A stretch of DNA of 64,000 nt. Source: Babylonia areolata (Eukaryota; Mollusca; Gastropoda; Neogastropoda; Buccinidae). Where the stretch lies: positions 31,669,054 to 31,733,053 of the forward strand of contig NC_134888.1 in NCBI RefSeq assembly GCF_041734735.1. Reading direction: 5' to 3'. Every line of letters starts with the position of its first letter. Position 1 is the stretch's first letter. Of this stretch, positions 23,301 to 32,882 are shown one piece after another. Below the pieces are notes generated by a model. The model made no database searches, had not been told where the DNA came from, and saw only the letters and a list, made by a program, of their open reading frames with translations. Both the position numbers and the translations under genes were made by a program.

Positions 23301-26300
23301 TGAAAGTGTTATCACCTACAGTTTAAAAGTGAGTGCGTGCGTGTGTCTGCATGTACACCACACACACATACACACACCCTCACACACACACGCACACACT
23401 AACAAACGCACACACACTCACACTTACATACAGTGTTATAACCTGGAGTTTAAAAGTTTGAATATGTTTATATGTATATATACGCATGTGCAGCACACAG
23501 ATGAGTGTATATGTGTGTGTGCCTGCACGTACACCACACACAAACACACACACATACACACACACACACACACATACACACACACACAATTTTTATGCAC
23601 ACATGCACGCACGCAGTGTTACCACCTGGAGTTTACACACACACACGCACTCATACACACTCATCTCTCACACACTGACACACACTCACCCTCACCTTTC
23701 TCTCTCATTTGTTAACTGCTTCATGAAATGAAGTGGGGGAGGGAAGGGGGAAAGAAGAAAGAAAGGCACTGACACAAAACAAAACACAAAGAGACAAAAA
23801 AACAAGACAAACAACAACAAAAAAACGCCTAAAAAGTCTGCATCAAAGCAGAAACCTTGATCCCGCTGCTCTTCTTTGTCCCTCTCTCTATGGACCTTTG
23901 ATCAGAGATAGAAATCTTGGAGGTCCCAGGGCCTTCTTTATCATAGTGCAAAGAGGTTCCAGACAAGCTTCAGATTGTCACCCTGGCGCTTCACATTCTT
24001 ATCAAGTCTGTATTGCTCCTCACACAGGAAGACAGGCGTAACCAGTTATCTCAATGTGGGGGGGGGGAGGGGGGGGGGTATGAAGGGACACAACTCTCTC
24101 TTTTTTTGTAGCAGACGATTTTCAGCATTGGACTGAAGCTCTGACACAGGATTTTTATCTCTTTGTATTTGTTGATGATGTAGATAGAATTGCATCTTTG
24201 CTTTCTGTCCCACCAGGAGTACATACAGTGGGTCTTTTGAAAGCATTAGGGATGTGTATAAAATTTATGCGTTATCAATAACCCTGTTTCTGTCCCATCA
24301 AGAGTACATGCAGTTGGTCTCTTGAAAGCATCATGGATGTGTGTTTGTGCATTATCAGGCCTGCCTTTTGTTCCATAAAGAGTACATGAAGTGTGTCATT
24401 TGAAAGAATCAGGGATGTGTATTGTGTTGTTTTTTTTTAGGCTGTTTTCTGTCCCATCAAGAGAATATGCAGTACATACTTTCCATTTTCAAAGCACAGG
24501 GACATATAATTATGTATGCGTTATCAGGAGGAGGAAGGTGGCAGAATAGTTAAGATGTGTGTTCACCAGTACAGTGTCTAGGAGGGTCTGGGTTCTAATC
24601 CAAATGTTCACCCTTTCTCCCAGGTTTGACTGGAAAATCGAACTGAGCATCTGGTTATTCAGATTAGACGATAAACCAAGGCCATATGTGCTGCACACAC
24701 TTGGTGCACTGAAAAAGAACCCATGGCAACATAAGTGTTGTCCTCTGGCAAAATTTTGTTGTTGAAATGCGATCTGATAGGTACACAAGTATAAGCATGC
24801 GCTCAAGGCCTGACTAAGCACGTTGGGTTATGCTGCTGATCAGGGATCCGCCTAGCGGATGTGGTGTAGCGTATATGGATTTGTCGGAATGCAGTAATGC
24901 CTCCAGGGGAAAGTGAAACTGAATCAGTCAGAAAGCCTGTTCCCTTTCCCTCCAGAGTCCATGCAGTGCACCTTTTCACACTGTCAGCCACGTGTAGAAA
25001 TGCGTGTTCTCACCGTCCCCCCCAGAGTGCAGGTGTTCCACTGCCTGGAGCATGACGGGGAAGGGGGCCACACGCTGCTGGTGGACGGCTTCCACGCCGC
25101 GGAGGAGCTGCGGAGGATTGACCCGGCCTCCTTCCGCTGCCTGGCCACCGTCCCTGTGCCCCATGAGTACATTGAGGGATCCCACTACCACCTGTACAGC
25201 GTGGCCACGGTGCTCTCCACTGACGTCGTGTCTGGGCAGCTCACTCAGATCAGGTGCGGTTTTTTTTCTGTGATGAAGCACATGTTGAAAGTAGTCTACA
25301 AAAACAAGCTGATTAGCCAGCCACCATGACAAAAGTGGTTAGCGTTGTCAACTGATGACTGGGAGGAGGTGGGGTGTTTTTTTGTGTTTTTTTTTCAGTT
25401 TTTCTTTCTTTTTTGTAGCTGGTTTCTACTCAGAGTTATCTGTGCTGTGAACTCTGGAAGATTTGAGACCACACAGTTGTGGATTATCCACTTCACACAT
25501 AGCATCTTTGGGAATGTTTCTCAAATTTCCTGACACTGCAGGCGTCTATATCTCTCATCCTGGTTGAAGCCGGGATATAGTTATTATGAGAGCACAGCCT
25601 TTTGAAGTAGTCCTAAAGATAAATGGACCCCATAGCAGTATCTTCATCAACCCATCACTTTTCACTTTTATCAAAAATAAAAATGTCACAAAATTCTGGG
25701 GAACAAAACAAAACAAACAAAGTTGAAAAAGAATCATGTGAAGGTTGCTGAGTTAGCTTGGTTGTGCATATAGTTTAATAATGGTGGTGTGTGTAAAAGA
25801 TCCCACAGCAATAAATAGGGTTGTCCCTGGCAAAATTCTATAGCAAAATCCTTTTTGATAGTAAAGAAGAAAAAAACAAACACTTGCAGACAAGGAAAAA
25901 AAAAAAGGTGGCACTGCCCTGTGGTGATGCACTCTTCCCTGGGAAGAGTAGTCTGATTTTCTCTCTGTGAAATTTGTTGTGGATTCATGTTTTTCATTCA
26001 GCCTCTAGTGCACAGATCTTTTAGGTGCACAGTTTTAAGCCCTGTTATGCAATGGAGTTTGGAGTGATGGCCTAGAGGTAACACGTCCGCCTAGGTAGCG
26101 AGAGAATCTGAGCGCGCTGGTTCGAATCACAGCTTAGCTGCCGATATTTTCTCCCCCTCCACTAGACTGTGAGTGGTGGTCTGGATGCTAGTCATTCGGA
26201 TGAAATGATAAACCGAGGTCCCATGTGCAGCATGCACTTAGTGCACATAAAAGAACCCACGGCAACAAAAGGGTTGTTCCTGGCAAAATTCTGTAGAAAA

Positions 26301-28180
26301 ATCCACTATGATAGGAAAAACAAATAAAACTGCACACAGGAAAAAAATACAAAAAAAAAGGGTGGCGCTGTAGTATAACGACGCACTCTACCTGGGGAAG
26401 AGCAGCCCGAATTTCACACAGAGAAATCTGTTGTGATACAAAGAAATACAAATACAAATACAAATAAATAGCTTATGGATTTATGATTGTGGAAGTCTGT
26501 AAAGTTTGTTTCAGATTGACTAGAATTAGTGAAACTTCTGAAATTTTTGTCAGAGTACAGGTTCAGTGGAGGGTACTGCTGGGAATGTATTTGTTGCATG
26601 TTGTTGACATTGTGAAACAGTTTCAGCTCTTACGAATGCATCATCTTGGTCTGCAATCTTTCCTTTGTGGATAATGATGGTTTAGCTTTGTGACAAAAAC
26701 ATGAAGTACTCACTGTCACAATGTCTGTGCATGTAAATTACACAGCCACATTCATATACTCACACACACAGGCACACATACTTTAGCAGGTACACATGCT
26801 CATGTGACCGAAACTACTGGTTGTGTGAATGTATGCACATGTGCATAGATAGTAATAGTATAGTATTTTATGTTTTTTTAAAGCAGCAAACAATGAAACA
26901 GAAATGAAAGGACGATTGAGAGAGAACTGGTTCTAAAAATATTTTTCAAACCCAGTTAGTTACACAAGAAGAGTTATCTTCCTTATTGACCTAAAAATGT
27001 TTTCTTTTTGTCAGTTACATTTATTTTGTTCATCATAAACCCCTTGATTGCAGAACACTGGTGAAGTGAGACCAGTGTTGCATAAGAAATTGAATTACTT
27101 ATTTTCATGTACATTTTAAGTGGAACAAACAGCAGCTGGTTTTCCGGAAAATAAAAGTAAATGAGTCTGAAGAAGAAAAAGTTAAATGATGACTGTCATC
27201 CAGGCCTGTAACCTGAATTGTGTCAGGTGGCAGAATTTCACTGATGAGCGAGCGTACTTGCCAGCAGCAATTATTTGGTTGATTTACTCATTTTGTCACC
27301 TCTTTTATGTATTGATTGATATTTGCTCCCTGTGGAGCATAGGCCATCAAGGACATTTCTCCACTGAACTCGATTCTGGGCTGTCCTTTCTGCATCCCTC
27401 CAAGTGCTGGAAGGCGATTTCCTCAAGGTATGGCCAATCCATCCCCACGTTCATCTCAGGATCTGTTTCTCACACTGGTTCCTGTCCCCCTTTTTGCCAC
27501 AGTTCCTCGTTTCTAATTTTGTCTGGCCAATGGATCTTAAAAATGCGCCTCAGACAAGTGTTGATAAAAGGCTGGATCTTCTGTAGCATCTTTTTGGTCA
27601 TTCTCCACATATCTGAGAAGGATCGAGTTCACGTTGGAATTGAAGATGCATATTTTTGTTCTTGTGGCTATTTCTTTGGAGGACCAGATGTTCTTGAGGG
27701 TGATGAAGGCTGCATTAGCTTTGCATGCTCACTGACATGTTTATCAGTGCTGTCCTGTTTATCAACAGTGCTGCCGAGATAGCTGAAGGAGTCAACTTCA
27801 TGTATCGGCTCACCACCAGTAGTGACTGGTTTGTTGGCAGATGCGTTGATCTTCATCAGGTTGTTTTCTTTCTGCTATTCTTACATTTTATCCAATCCCT
27901 TTTTCTGGGCAGGTTCAACCCATACGACCGCGCCCCCCTGAGGACCGTGTCGGCAGACCAGGTGGCAGAGTTCTACAGCAGCTACCAGGCCCTGACCCAG
28001 ATCATCCGGCGCCAGCAGGGGGAGCTGTGGATCAAGCTTAAGGCCGGCATGGTGCTACTGGTGGACAACTGGCGTGTTATGCATGGCCGCTCGGCCTTCA
28101 CGGGCCGCCGGGTCCTCTGCGGCCTCTACCTGCCCCGTGATGACTGGGTCAGCAGGGCACGCACCATGCGACTGCTGTGA
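16835..28180 (+). CDS. TMLHE: TMLHE, trimethyllysine dioxygenase (five coding exons)
   Basis: This Fe(II)/2-oxoglutarate dioxygenase hydroxylates N6-trimethyllysine, the first step of carnitine synthesis, in mitochondria. Coding segments are 16894-17350, 19086-19300, 19923-20101, 25026-25253 and 27913-28180; all phases agree and give 448 residues (human about 421). The first ~90 residues are rich in Arg, Ser and Thr with few acidic residues, fitting a mitochondrial targeting peptide. The N-terminal domain has WLRDHCRCQACYN plus a DGH, a full C-x-C-x2-C...H zinc set like that of gamma-butyrobetaine dioxygenase. The catalytic domain has iron ligands H-N-D in GAHNDTTYF and the distal His in NWRVMHGR; GRRVLCGLYLPRDDW holds the 2-oxoglutarate Arg. 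HSDTAYT, VQVFHCL and HTLLVDGF match TMLHE better than the butyrobetaine enzyme. Three of its splice sites carry tandem arrays. I am confident of identity and completeness. Confidence 0.95.
17341..17830 (+). repeat. donor-anchored minisatellite, unit about 22 bp
   Basis: The exon end and donor (CTGTGACCT/GTGAGTGCTC) is followed at once by about 18 diverged copies of CTGTGATGTGTGAGTGCTCATT, most keeping GTGAGTGCTC, which matches the donor consensus. The unit therefore copies the last exon bases plus the 5' splice site. Confidence 0.92.
17831..19085. other. TMLHE intron 1, remainder
   Basis: Ordinary AT-rich intron with no recognised repeat family. It ends at TTGTTCAG before exon 2. Confidence 0.6.
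19086..19300 (+). CDS. TMLHE: TMLHE exon 2
   Basis: Encodes DGHVSKYSLQWI..(the zinc-domain His and linker) to NLIKYGFAIVEG, the first strand of the dioxygenase core. Acceptor TTGTTCAG and donor GGG/GTAAAT are both clear. No array is attached to either end. Confidence 0.93.
19795..19890 (-). mobile_element. family C SINE fragment
   Basis: Reverse-strand match to the 3' portion of family C (CCTGCCATGTAGGCAGTCATACTCC). Confidence 0.6.
19923..20101 (+). CDS. TMLHE: TMLHE exon 3: iron-binding HxD
   Basis: Encodes APASVEGTELVTGRISF through SHSDTAYTSVALGAHNDTTYF, which carries the first His and the Asp of the iron triad. The donor is AGCTGG/GTGAGC at 20101; a large tandem array starts about 17 nt after it. 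Confidence 0.94.
20102..22889 (+). repeat. 2.8-kb minisatellite at the exon 3 donor, 45-bp core unit
   Basis: About 55-60 tandem units of the type GTGTGTGAGAGAGAGGGTGT plus GTCATGTGTTGATAAAGTCC. Units are best kept near 20.1-22.1 kb and decay to the right. Each holds GTGTGAGA, a donor-like echo of the real GTGAGC. The usual unit is a multiple of three and lacks stops, which alone explains the long open frames on both strands here. Confidence 0.95.
22890..23085 (+). promoter_or_regulatory. promoter-like insert with strong 5' splice site inside the array
   Basis: A GC-richer segment of about 195 bp interrupts the minisatellite. It contains an ETS-type ACTTCCGG at 22935-22942, an inverted CCAAT box ATTGG at 22949-22953 and, about 100 bp later, a near-perfect donor CACG/GTAAGTATG at 23049. 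The array resumes at about 23088. AGAAAAT occurs at both edges and may be a target-site duplication. It could be an alternative TMLHE promoter and exon or a retrotransposed 5' end. No second copy is visible in the window. Confidence 0.4.
23325..23705. repeat. CA/CT microsatellite block
   Basis: Mostly CACACA with CATA, CACG and CTCA variants. A motif, GTGTTA(T/C)CACCTGGAGTTTA, recurs near 23303, 23433 and 23617, so the CA tracts sit inside a three-copy longer unit of about 130-190 bp. Confidence 0.85.
23706..24194. other. TMLHE intron 3, unique part
   Basis: A-rich then G-rich tracts (G run near 24058-24079). No exon seen. Confidence 0.5.
24655..24790 (+). mobile_element. family A SINE, central fragment
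   Basis: GATAAACCAAGGCC..GTGCTGCACACACTTGGTGCAC..AAGAACCCATGGCAACA matches the conserved centre of family A. Confidence 0.7.
24802..24918 (+). mobile_element. family B element, diverged copy
   Basis: Starts CTCAAGGCCTGACTAAGC and continues to AGTGAAACTGAA. Its central hairpin reads ATCCGC-CTA-GCGGAT where other copies have ATCTGC-TTG-GCAGAT, a paired change that keeps the stem. Confidence 0.8.
25026..25253 (+). CDS. TMLHE: TMLHE exon 4
   Basis: Encodes GVQVFHCLEHDGEGG, HTLLVDGFHAAEEL and VPVPHEYIEG, the core strands after the iron site. The acceptor is a C-rich tract ending CCCCCCCAG, and the donor is ATCAG/GTGCGG. A competing acceptor, CCCTTTCCCTCCAG, lies 60 nt upstream. Confidence 0.94.
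25315..25670 (+). mobile_element. family D SINE, first half
   Basis: CAGCCACCATGACAAAAGTGG matches the head, followed by GAGACCACACAGTTG, TCTATATCTCTC and ATGGACCCCATAGCA of the body. It is diverged and lacks the second half. Confidence 0.7.
25780..25990 (+). mobile_element. family A SINE, 3' fragment
   Basis: AAAAGATCCCACAGCAA..GGTTGTCCCTGGCAAAATTC..GGTGGCACTG..GTGAAATTTGTTGTG follows the family A order but is strongly diverged. Confidence 0.65.
26061..26468 (+). mobile_element. family A SINE, full-length
   Basis: Head GGAGTGATGGCCTAGAGGTAA (A box) and GCTGGTTCGAATCACAG (B box). The centre AAAGAACCCACGGCAACAAA and 3' part GGTGGCGCTGTAGTATAACG follow, and the tail is repeated AAATAC. About 408 bp. 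Confidence 0.88.
26469..27219. other. TMLHE intron 4, unique part
   Basis: No repeat family or exon recognised apart from a short CA tract near 26760. Confidence 0.5.
27220..27860 (-). mobile_element. non-LTR retrotransposon fragment (RTE-like C-terminus)
   Basis: The minus strand reads KINASANKPVTTGGEPIHEV and SFSYLGSTVDKQ, then, with frame changes, a region matching the usual C-terminal order (IW-SK, IF-SN, CLRRIF-IHWPD, NEELW). This arrangement is common in endonuclease/RT-type LINEs of lophotrochozoans. At least two frameshifts; inserted antisense in the last TMLHE intron. Confidence 0.75.
27913..28180 (+). CDS. TMLHE: TMLHE exon 5 (last): distal His and 2-oxoglutarate Arg
   Basis: Encodes RFNPYDRAPLRTVSADQ, then VLLVDNWRVMHGRSAFTGRR and CGLYLPRDDWVSRARTMRLL, with a TGA at 28178-28180. 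It carries the third iron ligand and the co-substrate Arg. The acceptor is TTTTTCTGGGCAG. Confidence 0.95.
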
Positions 28181-28683
28181 GCTGCTGTGGGGGAAAACGG
28201 GGGCGGTAGGGATTTTGGGGGAGTTTGGCAGCAAAAGTTTTTGTGTTAGTTTGTTGAGGATTGAGCGTTTAAGCATGGCAAGGCCTGTTGTTCCAGTTTA
28301 TACTTGAAAATGTACATGCATTACAGAGAGTGGTCTAAATATTAGGAAGACCAACCCCCCCCCCCCAAAAAAAAAAAAGGTGGAGGGGTGGGTTTCTGAA
28401 ATAAGGGAGATCAGAGGGCTTGTGATTACCACTATGAAATGATTGGTGGAATTATTGTTCGTTGGGGGGTGAGGTGTGTCAGTGTGCCTTCAGGTCCTCC
28501 TGACAGTTGCAGTCACTGGAAGGATGACGATAAATTTCAAAGTCACTGAAGTTGAAAAATACAGATGTAATCAAAATGGACAAAAAATGGTGGATGCTGA
28601 GGGGTGATGGAGGTTGGAGAATGGGTGAAATAAAAAGAAAGGGGTCATCAGGACTTTGTGGTGCTGCGAAGACATCTTTTTTC

Positions 28684-28808
28684 CTCAAGGCCTGACTAAG
28701 CGCGTTGGGTTACGCTGCTGGTCAGGCATCTGCTTGGCAGATGTGGTGTAGCGTATATGGATTTGTCCGAACGCAGTGACGCCTCCTTGAGCTACTGAAA
28801 CTGAAACT
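28684..28808 (+). mobile_element. family B element in the TMLHE 3' UTR
   Basis: A near-consensus copy: CTCAAGGCCTGACTAAGCGC .. GCATCTGCTTGGCAGATG .. GCCTCCTTGAG, then the short tail CTACTGAAACTGAAACT. Inverted ends CTCAAGG/CCTTGAG pair. Confidence 0.88.
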
Positions 28809-28810
28809 TT

Positions 28811-28816
28811 ATTAAA
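28811..28816 (+). terminator. candidate TMLHE polyadenylation signal ATTAAA
   Basis: ATTAAA immediately follows the family B element, about 630 nt after the stop, with a GTGTGTTTCTTG stretch just downstream. It is the best signal I see, but other sites may be used. Confidence 0.4.
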
Positions 28817-28947
28817 GAGTGTGTTTCTTGCATTTTCAGTTATGGCATCAGATGTGACTCTTTTTGGTTTGATTTTCTCAGCAGATGCCTGTCATGAAAG
28901 TTATGCCCATCTGGGGAGAAGACAGTGGTTTTAGACAAAATGCCTGA

Positions 28948-29607
28948 TTAACCCTTTGAGCCCTGACCACCGGTTTACCGGTGGTGGGGAGGGGTGTCAT
29001 AATGCCTGGCCACCGGTTGAGCGGTGCGTAAACACTTGTCGTGTTTTGCTATTGGTTGACTTATATTGAAGAGCCAGTCAGAAAAACCGTAATATTCCGA
29101 CGCCAGCAAACGCAGTACCAACATTGCTGCGCCCCCTCACTGTGTTTTGTGCATGTGCTTTGGATAAAAAATATCGGTTTCTACCATGAAGCGTGCAAAG
29201 TCTCAACCTGACACGCCTCCTTTGATCAACTGATTCTGCATGCTCAGATTCATTTTCAACATCACTGTCTGTAGCAAAATCATCCGATTCCAATTCCACC
29301 TCACTATCAGAGTAATCGTTGTCATACTCTACTTCCGATAAATCATTACTTGCTGCGTTGTGTACAGTTGTTTTCTCGCACGTTTTGTCCCTGATTTCTG
29401 CCCTGACGGGCCACGTTGAGACTCTGCATGCTTCAAGTGTTTACGCACCGCTTAACCGGTGGCCGGGCATTATGTCATTTTTCTCTGCCACCGGTAAAGC
29501 GGTGGTCAGGGCTCAAAGGGTTTAATACCAATTATTTGCAAATTTTGGCTCAGGAGCTCAGGCAGAAGGGTTAAAATTGCTCAGGGACTCAGGGCTCAAA
29601 GGGTTAA
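28948..29607 (-). mobile_element. piggyBac-derived element with transposase N-terminus remnant
   Basis: Flanked on both sides by TTAA, with 19-bp perfect terminal inverted repeats TTAACCCTTTGAGCCCTGA. Subterminal palindromes CCACCGGTTTACCGGTGG lie at the left end and their relatives at the right. On the minus strand it still encodes an acidic start, SDSEVELESDDFATDSD and VENESEHAESVDQ, typical of piggyBac transposase N-termini; the catalytic domain is gone. It is about 660 bp, so a non-autonomous deletion derivative. A partial relative lies at 44778-45111. Confidence 0.85.
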
Positions 29608-30625
29608 AGAGTTCATGAGTGGAGATAGAATTAACAGCCTTTTTTTTTTGTTTGTTTGTTTTGAAATTGTGTATTCAGAAATCATTACTAGTATGCATAA
29701 TATTAAAATACTCGGAAGAAAAAAATCTGTCCTGTTTAAACTTAACAAAGAAATATAGGAGGAATGCTTAACGACAGAGACGTGACTCCATGAAAAGAGG
29801 GAAAGTGCACATCTAGGTATTCAGTGTTAGGAAAGGTGAATCTTTTTATCTGTTGGAAAACATTGACTGCAGATGAGGGAAGGGGAAGAAAAAAGATTAT
29901 TTTTCACTAGCTGTGAAAATATGAACATGAATAGCAGTAATTTAGTTACATATTTCAACCTTGGGGTCTTCAGCAGATTGGAAAAGTGTGCAACAAAAAC
30001 ATACAGAACAGTTGTATCATAACATTCATCCATGTGACTGGTGAGGATACTTTTTTTTTTTTTTTTTACTTTTTGTTTTTTGTTCTTAATCCTCCAGTTT
30101 TGTCAGTGGTAATGACAGAGCCTCTTGAATTTGGTGACTGGTCTAAACAAGGGCAGACACCATTCCGGAGGCAAAAGAACAAATCAGGAATGTCGTAAAC
30201 ATTCCCGTTGTTGAGAGGAGTGAGAGGGAGAGGTCGATAATGGAGATGCTGTAATGTCACTAGGATTTCTTTATGAACAGGATTTGTTTTGATCCATGCA
30301 TGTGTCGGATGGCTGTGTGTTAAACTCAAACGATAGTCAGATGTGGTTATTGTTAAAGAACATTTCAGACCAGTATTGTACAGCAGAGTGTTGTTGTATG
30401 AAGAAAAGTTTGAAGTAATCAGAAGCAGTATATTGTAGTAAATTCAGTGACAGTACTGAGAACTCCGTTTGGTCACTTGTTTATCAATAGTGCCGTTGAC
30501 TAGTTAATGGCTTAACTGTTTATATTTTGATAATTTGCACCTTGTGTTAGTGTTATATTGTACACGTGTCATCCCACCTTGTTTTTATTTTTTCACAGTA
30601 GGCATGTCATATAGAGTGGATCAGT
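29608..30625. other. intergenic DNA between convergent genes
   Basis: AT-rich, with a T run at 30051-30067. No gene seen. Confidence 0.5.
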
Positions 30626-31649
30626 TTAACCCCTAGGCTGCCTATGTGACGAGATAACTCGTCATGGCAAGCATGTATGCTTCGCTGCCACAATGACGAG
30701 ATAACTCGTCATTGAAATATTCTGACTTTTCCCTGCTTTGCGTTCAGTTCGTTGACAAAAATGCTGGTAGCTTTAGCTTTGGGAATCTTTCTGGATTCTG
30801 TTCATAGCTAGAAACCCCATGTACGTCATGAGGCAGTCCTTTATTTGAACGTTTTGGTTGGGTTACTGTCCCAAGTGTTTGCCTGGCTCCTCTCCTTGCT
30901 CGCTCAACAAAACGTCGGACTGACGCCGTGCTTAAGACATGCGATCGTAGCGAACTAAATCAACCAAGATTGCTTTCTTTTGCTGATGCTCAGAAAGATT
31001 TGAAGCCTAAACTCGAAGAAGACAGTAATAAACATTTACAGGACGATTTGATAGAAAATAAAGGGAGCAATCACTGGAGTGGCCAAGACACGACTATCAA
31101 TGAGTGATGCCGGCTGTGAGTGATTTTCTTGGCACTCAGCCAACGCGGTCTGATGAGAACTGGATAAAGTGACAGTGTGAGAGGGGTGAAGAGGAGGGGG
31201 GTGGAGACTGAGGGGGCGTGGCCTCTCATCCACATTATCACTTGGAGAAGTCACAGTGCATTGTATATGTATCTCTTTTTATTATTATTTTTTTTATTGT
31301 GGTGGTTCTAGTATGATTTTGTGTATGCAGATATCCATTTGTCCAGAAAATATGATGTTCTAGTGCAAATTACCTGACTAATGTTAGTAATGAACAAGTT
31401 GAAAATGTGACAAAAAACAAAACACTGATTTCAAAACAACAGCATGTCACTAAAAATATATGAAATGGGAAAACATCATGTGTTTTGTGTTCTTTATTCA
31501 TTTACCTTTCAGAAAATATATACTTTTATGGGTCTTTCTCCAATAACAAAGAACACAGAATTTTTTGAAAATTTATACCCGTTTTATGTGAAAAAACCCT
31601 GGCAAATAGACCTCACTTAAAACTTATTTTCCTGGTGCAAAAGGGTTAA
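30626..31649. mobile_element. TTAA-flanked element, about 1.0 kb, with hairpins at one end
   Basis: Left end TTAACCCCTAGGCTGCC, right end GGTGCAAAAGGGTTAA; read inward the ends share TTAACCC and a pyrimidine/purine pattern. Near the left end the palindrome GACGAGATAACTCGTC occurs twice (about 30649 and 30693), flanking a second hairpin GCATGTATGC. No transposase was recognised. Confidence 0.6.
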
Positions 31650-32243
31650 TAAGCATCTTTCATTTCTGTTGCTTTCTGGTAATGAGTGATTTCAGTTGAG
31701 GCAAAATATTTTTATCTCATACATCTTATGTGCACAAGATGTACCATTAAAATGAAATGCAAATTTACCACAACATTATCTTGAAGGTGTGTGTGGGAGT
31801 GAGAAAGGTTGTGCTCAGTTTTGTTTTCAGTGTTGCCTTTCTTTTTGCATCTTACACCTTGAAATGAGTATTAGTATATTCTTGTGATGCATATGTCATT
31901 TATTTTGATTTAATATCTACATCTTCAACTAGGTGAAATTGATGTAATTTGTACATGTTACATATAATGCCCAAATACAGTAAATTGCTGTTCTTGGTTA
32001 GTTGGAAAAAGAAAGTATGCTCTGTCAAAATGTTTACATATAAACTTATCATCCAGTCATAGGGAAGAGCGAGAGAGAAATAGGGGAAAAAACCAGGAAA
32101 ACAAAAACAAATCCAAACCATTGTTTTTCTCATTTTATTTTGGGAAGTTTGGCATTAAACATTAACGTTACACACATAGCATGTACATGCAGCTGAGATC
32201 TAAAGCTTTTATGATCAGAGATATAGCAAAGGTAACAACAAAA
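31650..32243. other. intergenic DNA
   Basis: No gene or repeat recognised. Confidence 0.45.
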
Positions 32244-32882
32244 ATACCATATTTTTCGGGCTACAAGGCACTTCAGATTATAAGATGCACTTCCAGATTA
32301 AAAAAGAAATGAATCAACCACCCTGTTTTATCTGCACAAAACATTCTGTGGACTGCTGGGGCATTAAATTCATTAAAATGCACCTAAAGACCTATTTAAT
32401 GTCAAGCTGTCAGCTCACAGTGAATGAATTCAAGTCAGCTCTGCCTTATGTTCAGAGGATCTCGCTCAAAATATTTTGCTCAATGTCTCAACTATCAACT
32501 TATTTTCCAGCTTTTCAATAGTTTTTTGTCTGCTTGTTTCTTGTTGCCTAGGGTTTAAATTCTTCTTCATGTGAACAACATTTTGAGTTTCTCATTGAAG
32601 TTGGCATTGTATTGTTCCTGTAAGAAAAGTACATGTGACATTGTGTTTTGTCAACTATTAGTTTTCAGAATTTATAAACGAATTATGTAGAAGTGATCAA
32701 TGTAGTGAAGTGTGTCGACATTGTTTAATACTGAAACTGAACCTGATTTTAGATGAGTACTGGTTTAGGACAGGTATGTGCAAATAACTGATTTTTGCTT
32801 TACACTGGTTATTCCACATCTGAAAGTAGACCTGGTCTGAATCTGAAAAAACAACATTGCCTTGTAGCCCGAAATAACGATA
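32244..32882. mobile_element. short DNA element with TTTCGGGCTACAAGGCA inverted ends
   Basis: Left ATATTTTTCGGGCTACAAGGCA and right TGCCTTGTAGCCCGAAATAA are inverted repeats about 600 bp apart. Inverted ends of the type CGG-CTA-AAG-C occur in a widespread animal DNA-transposon group, possibly ISL2EU-like; that assignment is from memory and tentative. No transposase inside. Confidence 0.6.

Larger units (their letters stand above)
24195..25025 (+). repeat. diverged copies of the TMLHE exon 4 acceptor, about 80-bp unit
   Basis: The real junction reads CCGTCCCCCCCAG/AGTGCAGGTG. Related pieces occur near 24207 (CTGTCCCACCAGGAGTACATACAG), 24290, 24365, 24450 and 24950 (TTTCCCTCCAGAGTCCATGCAG). 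Those at 24207-24450 share a further tail, TTTTGAAAGCATTAGGGATGTG. SINE pieces (24655-24915) separate the older copies from the youngest, so the array predates those insertions. Confidence 0.72.
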
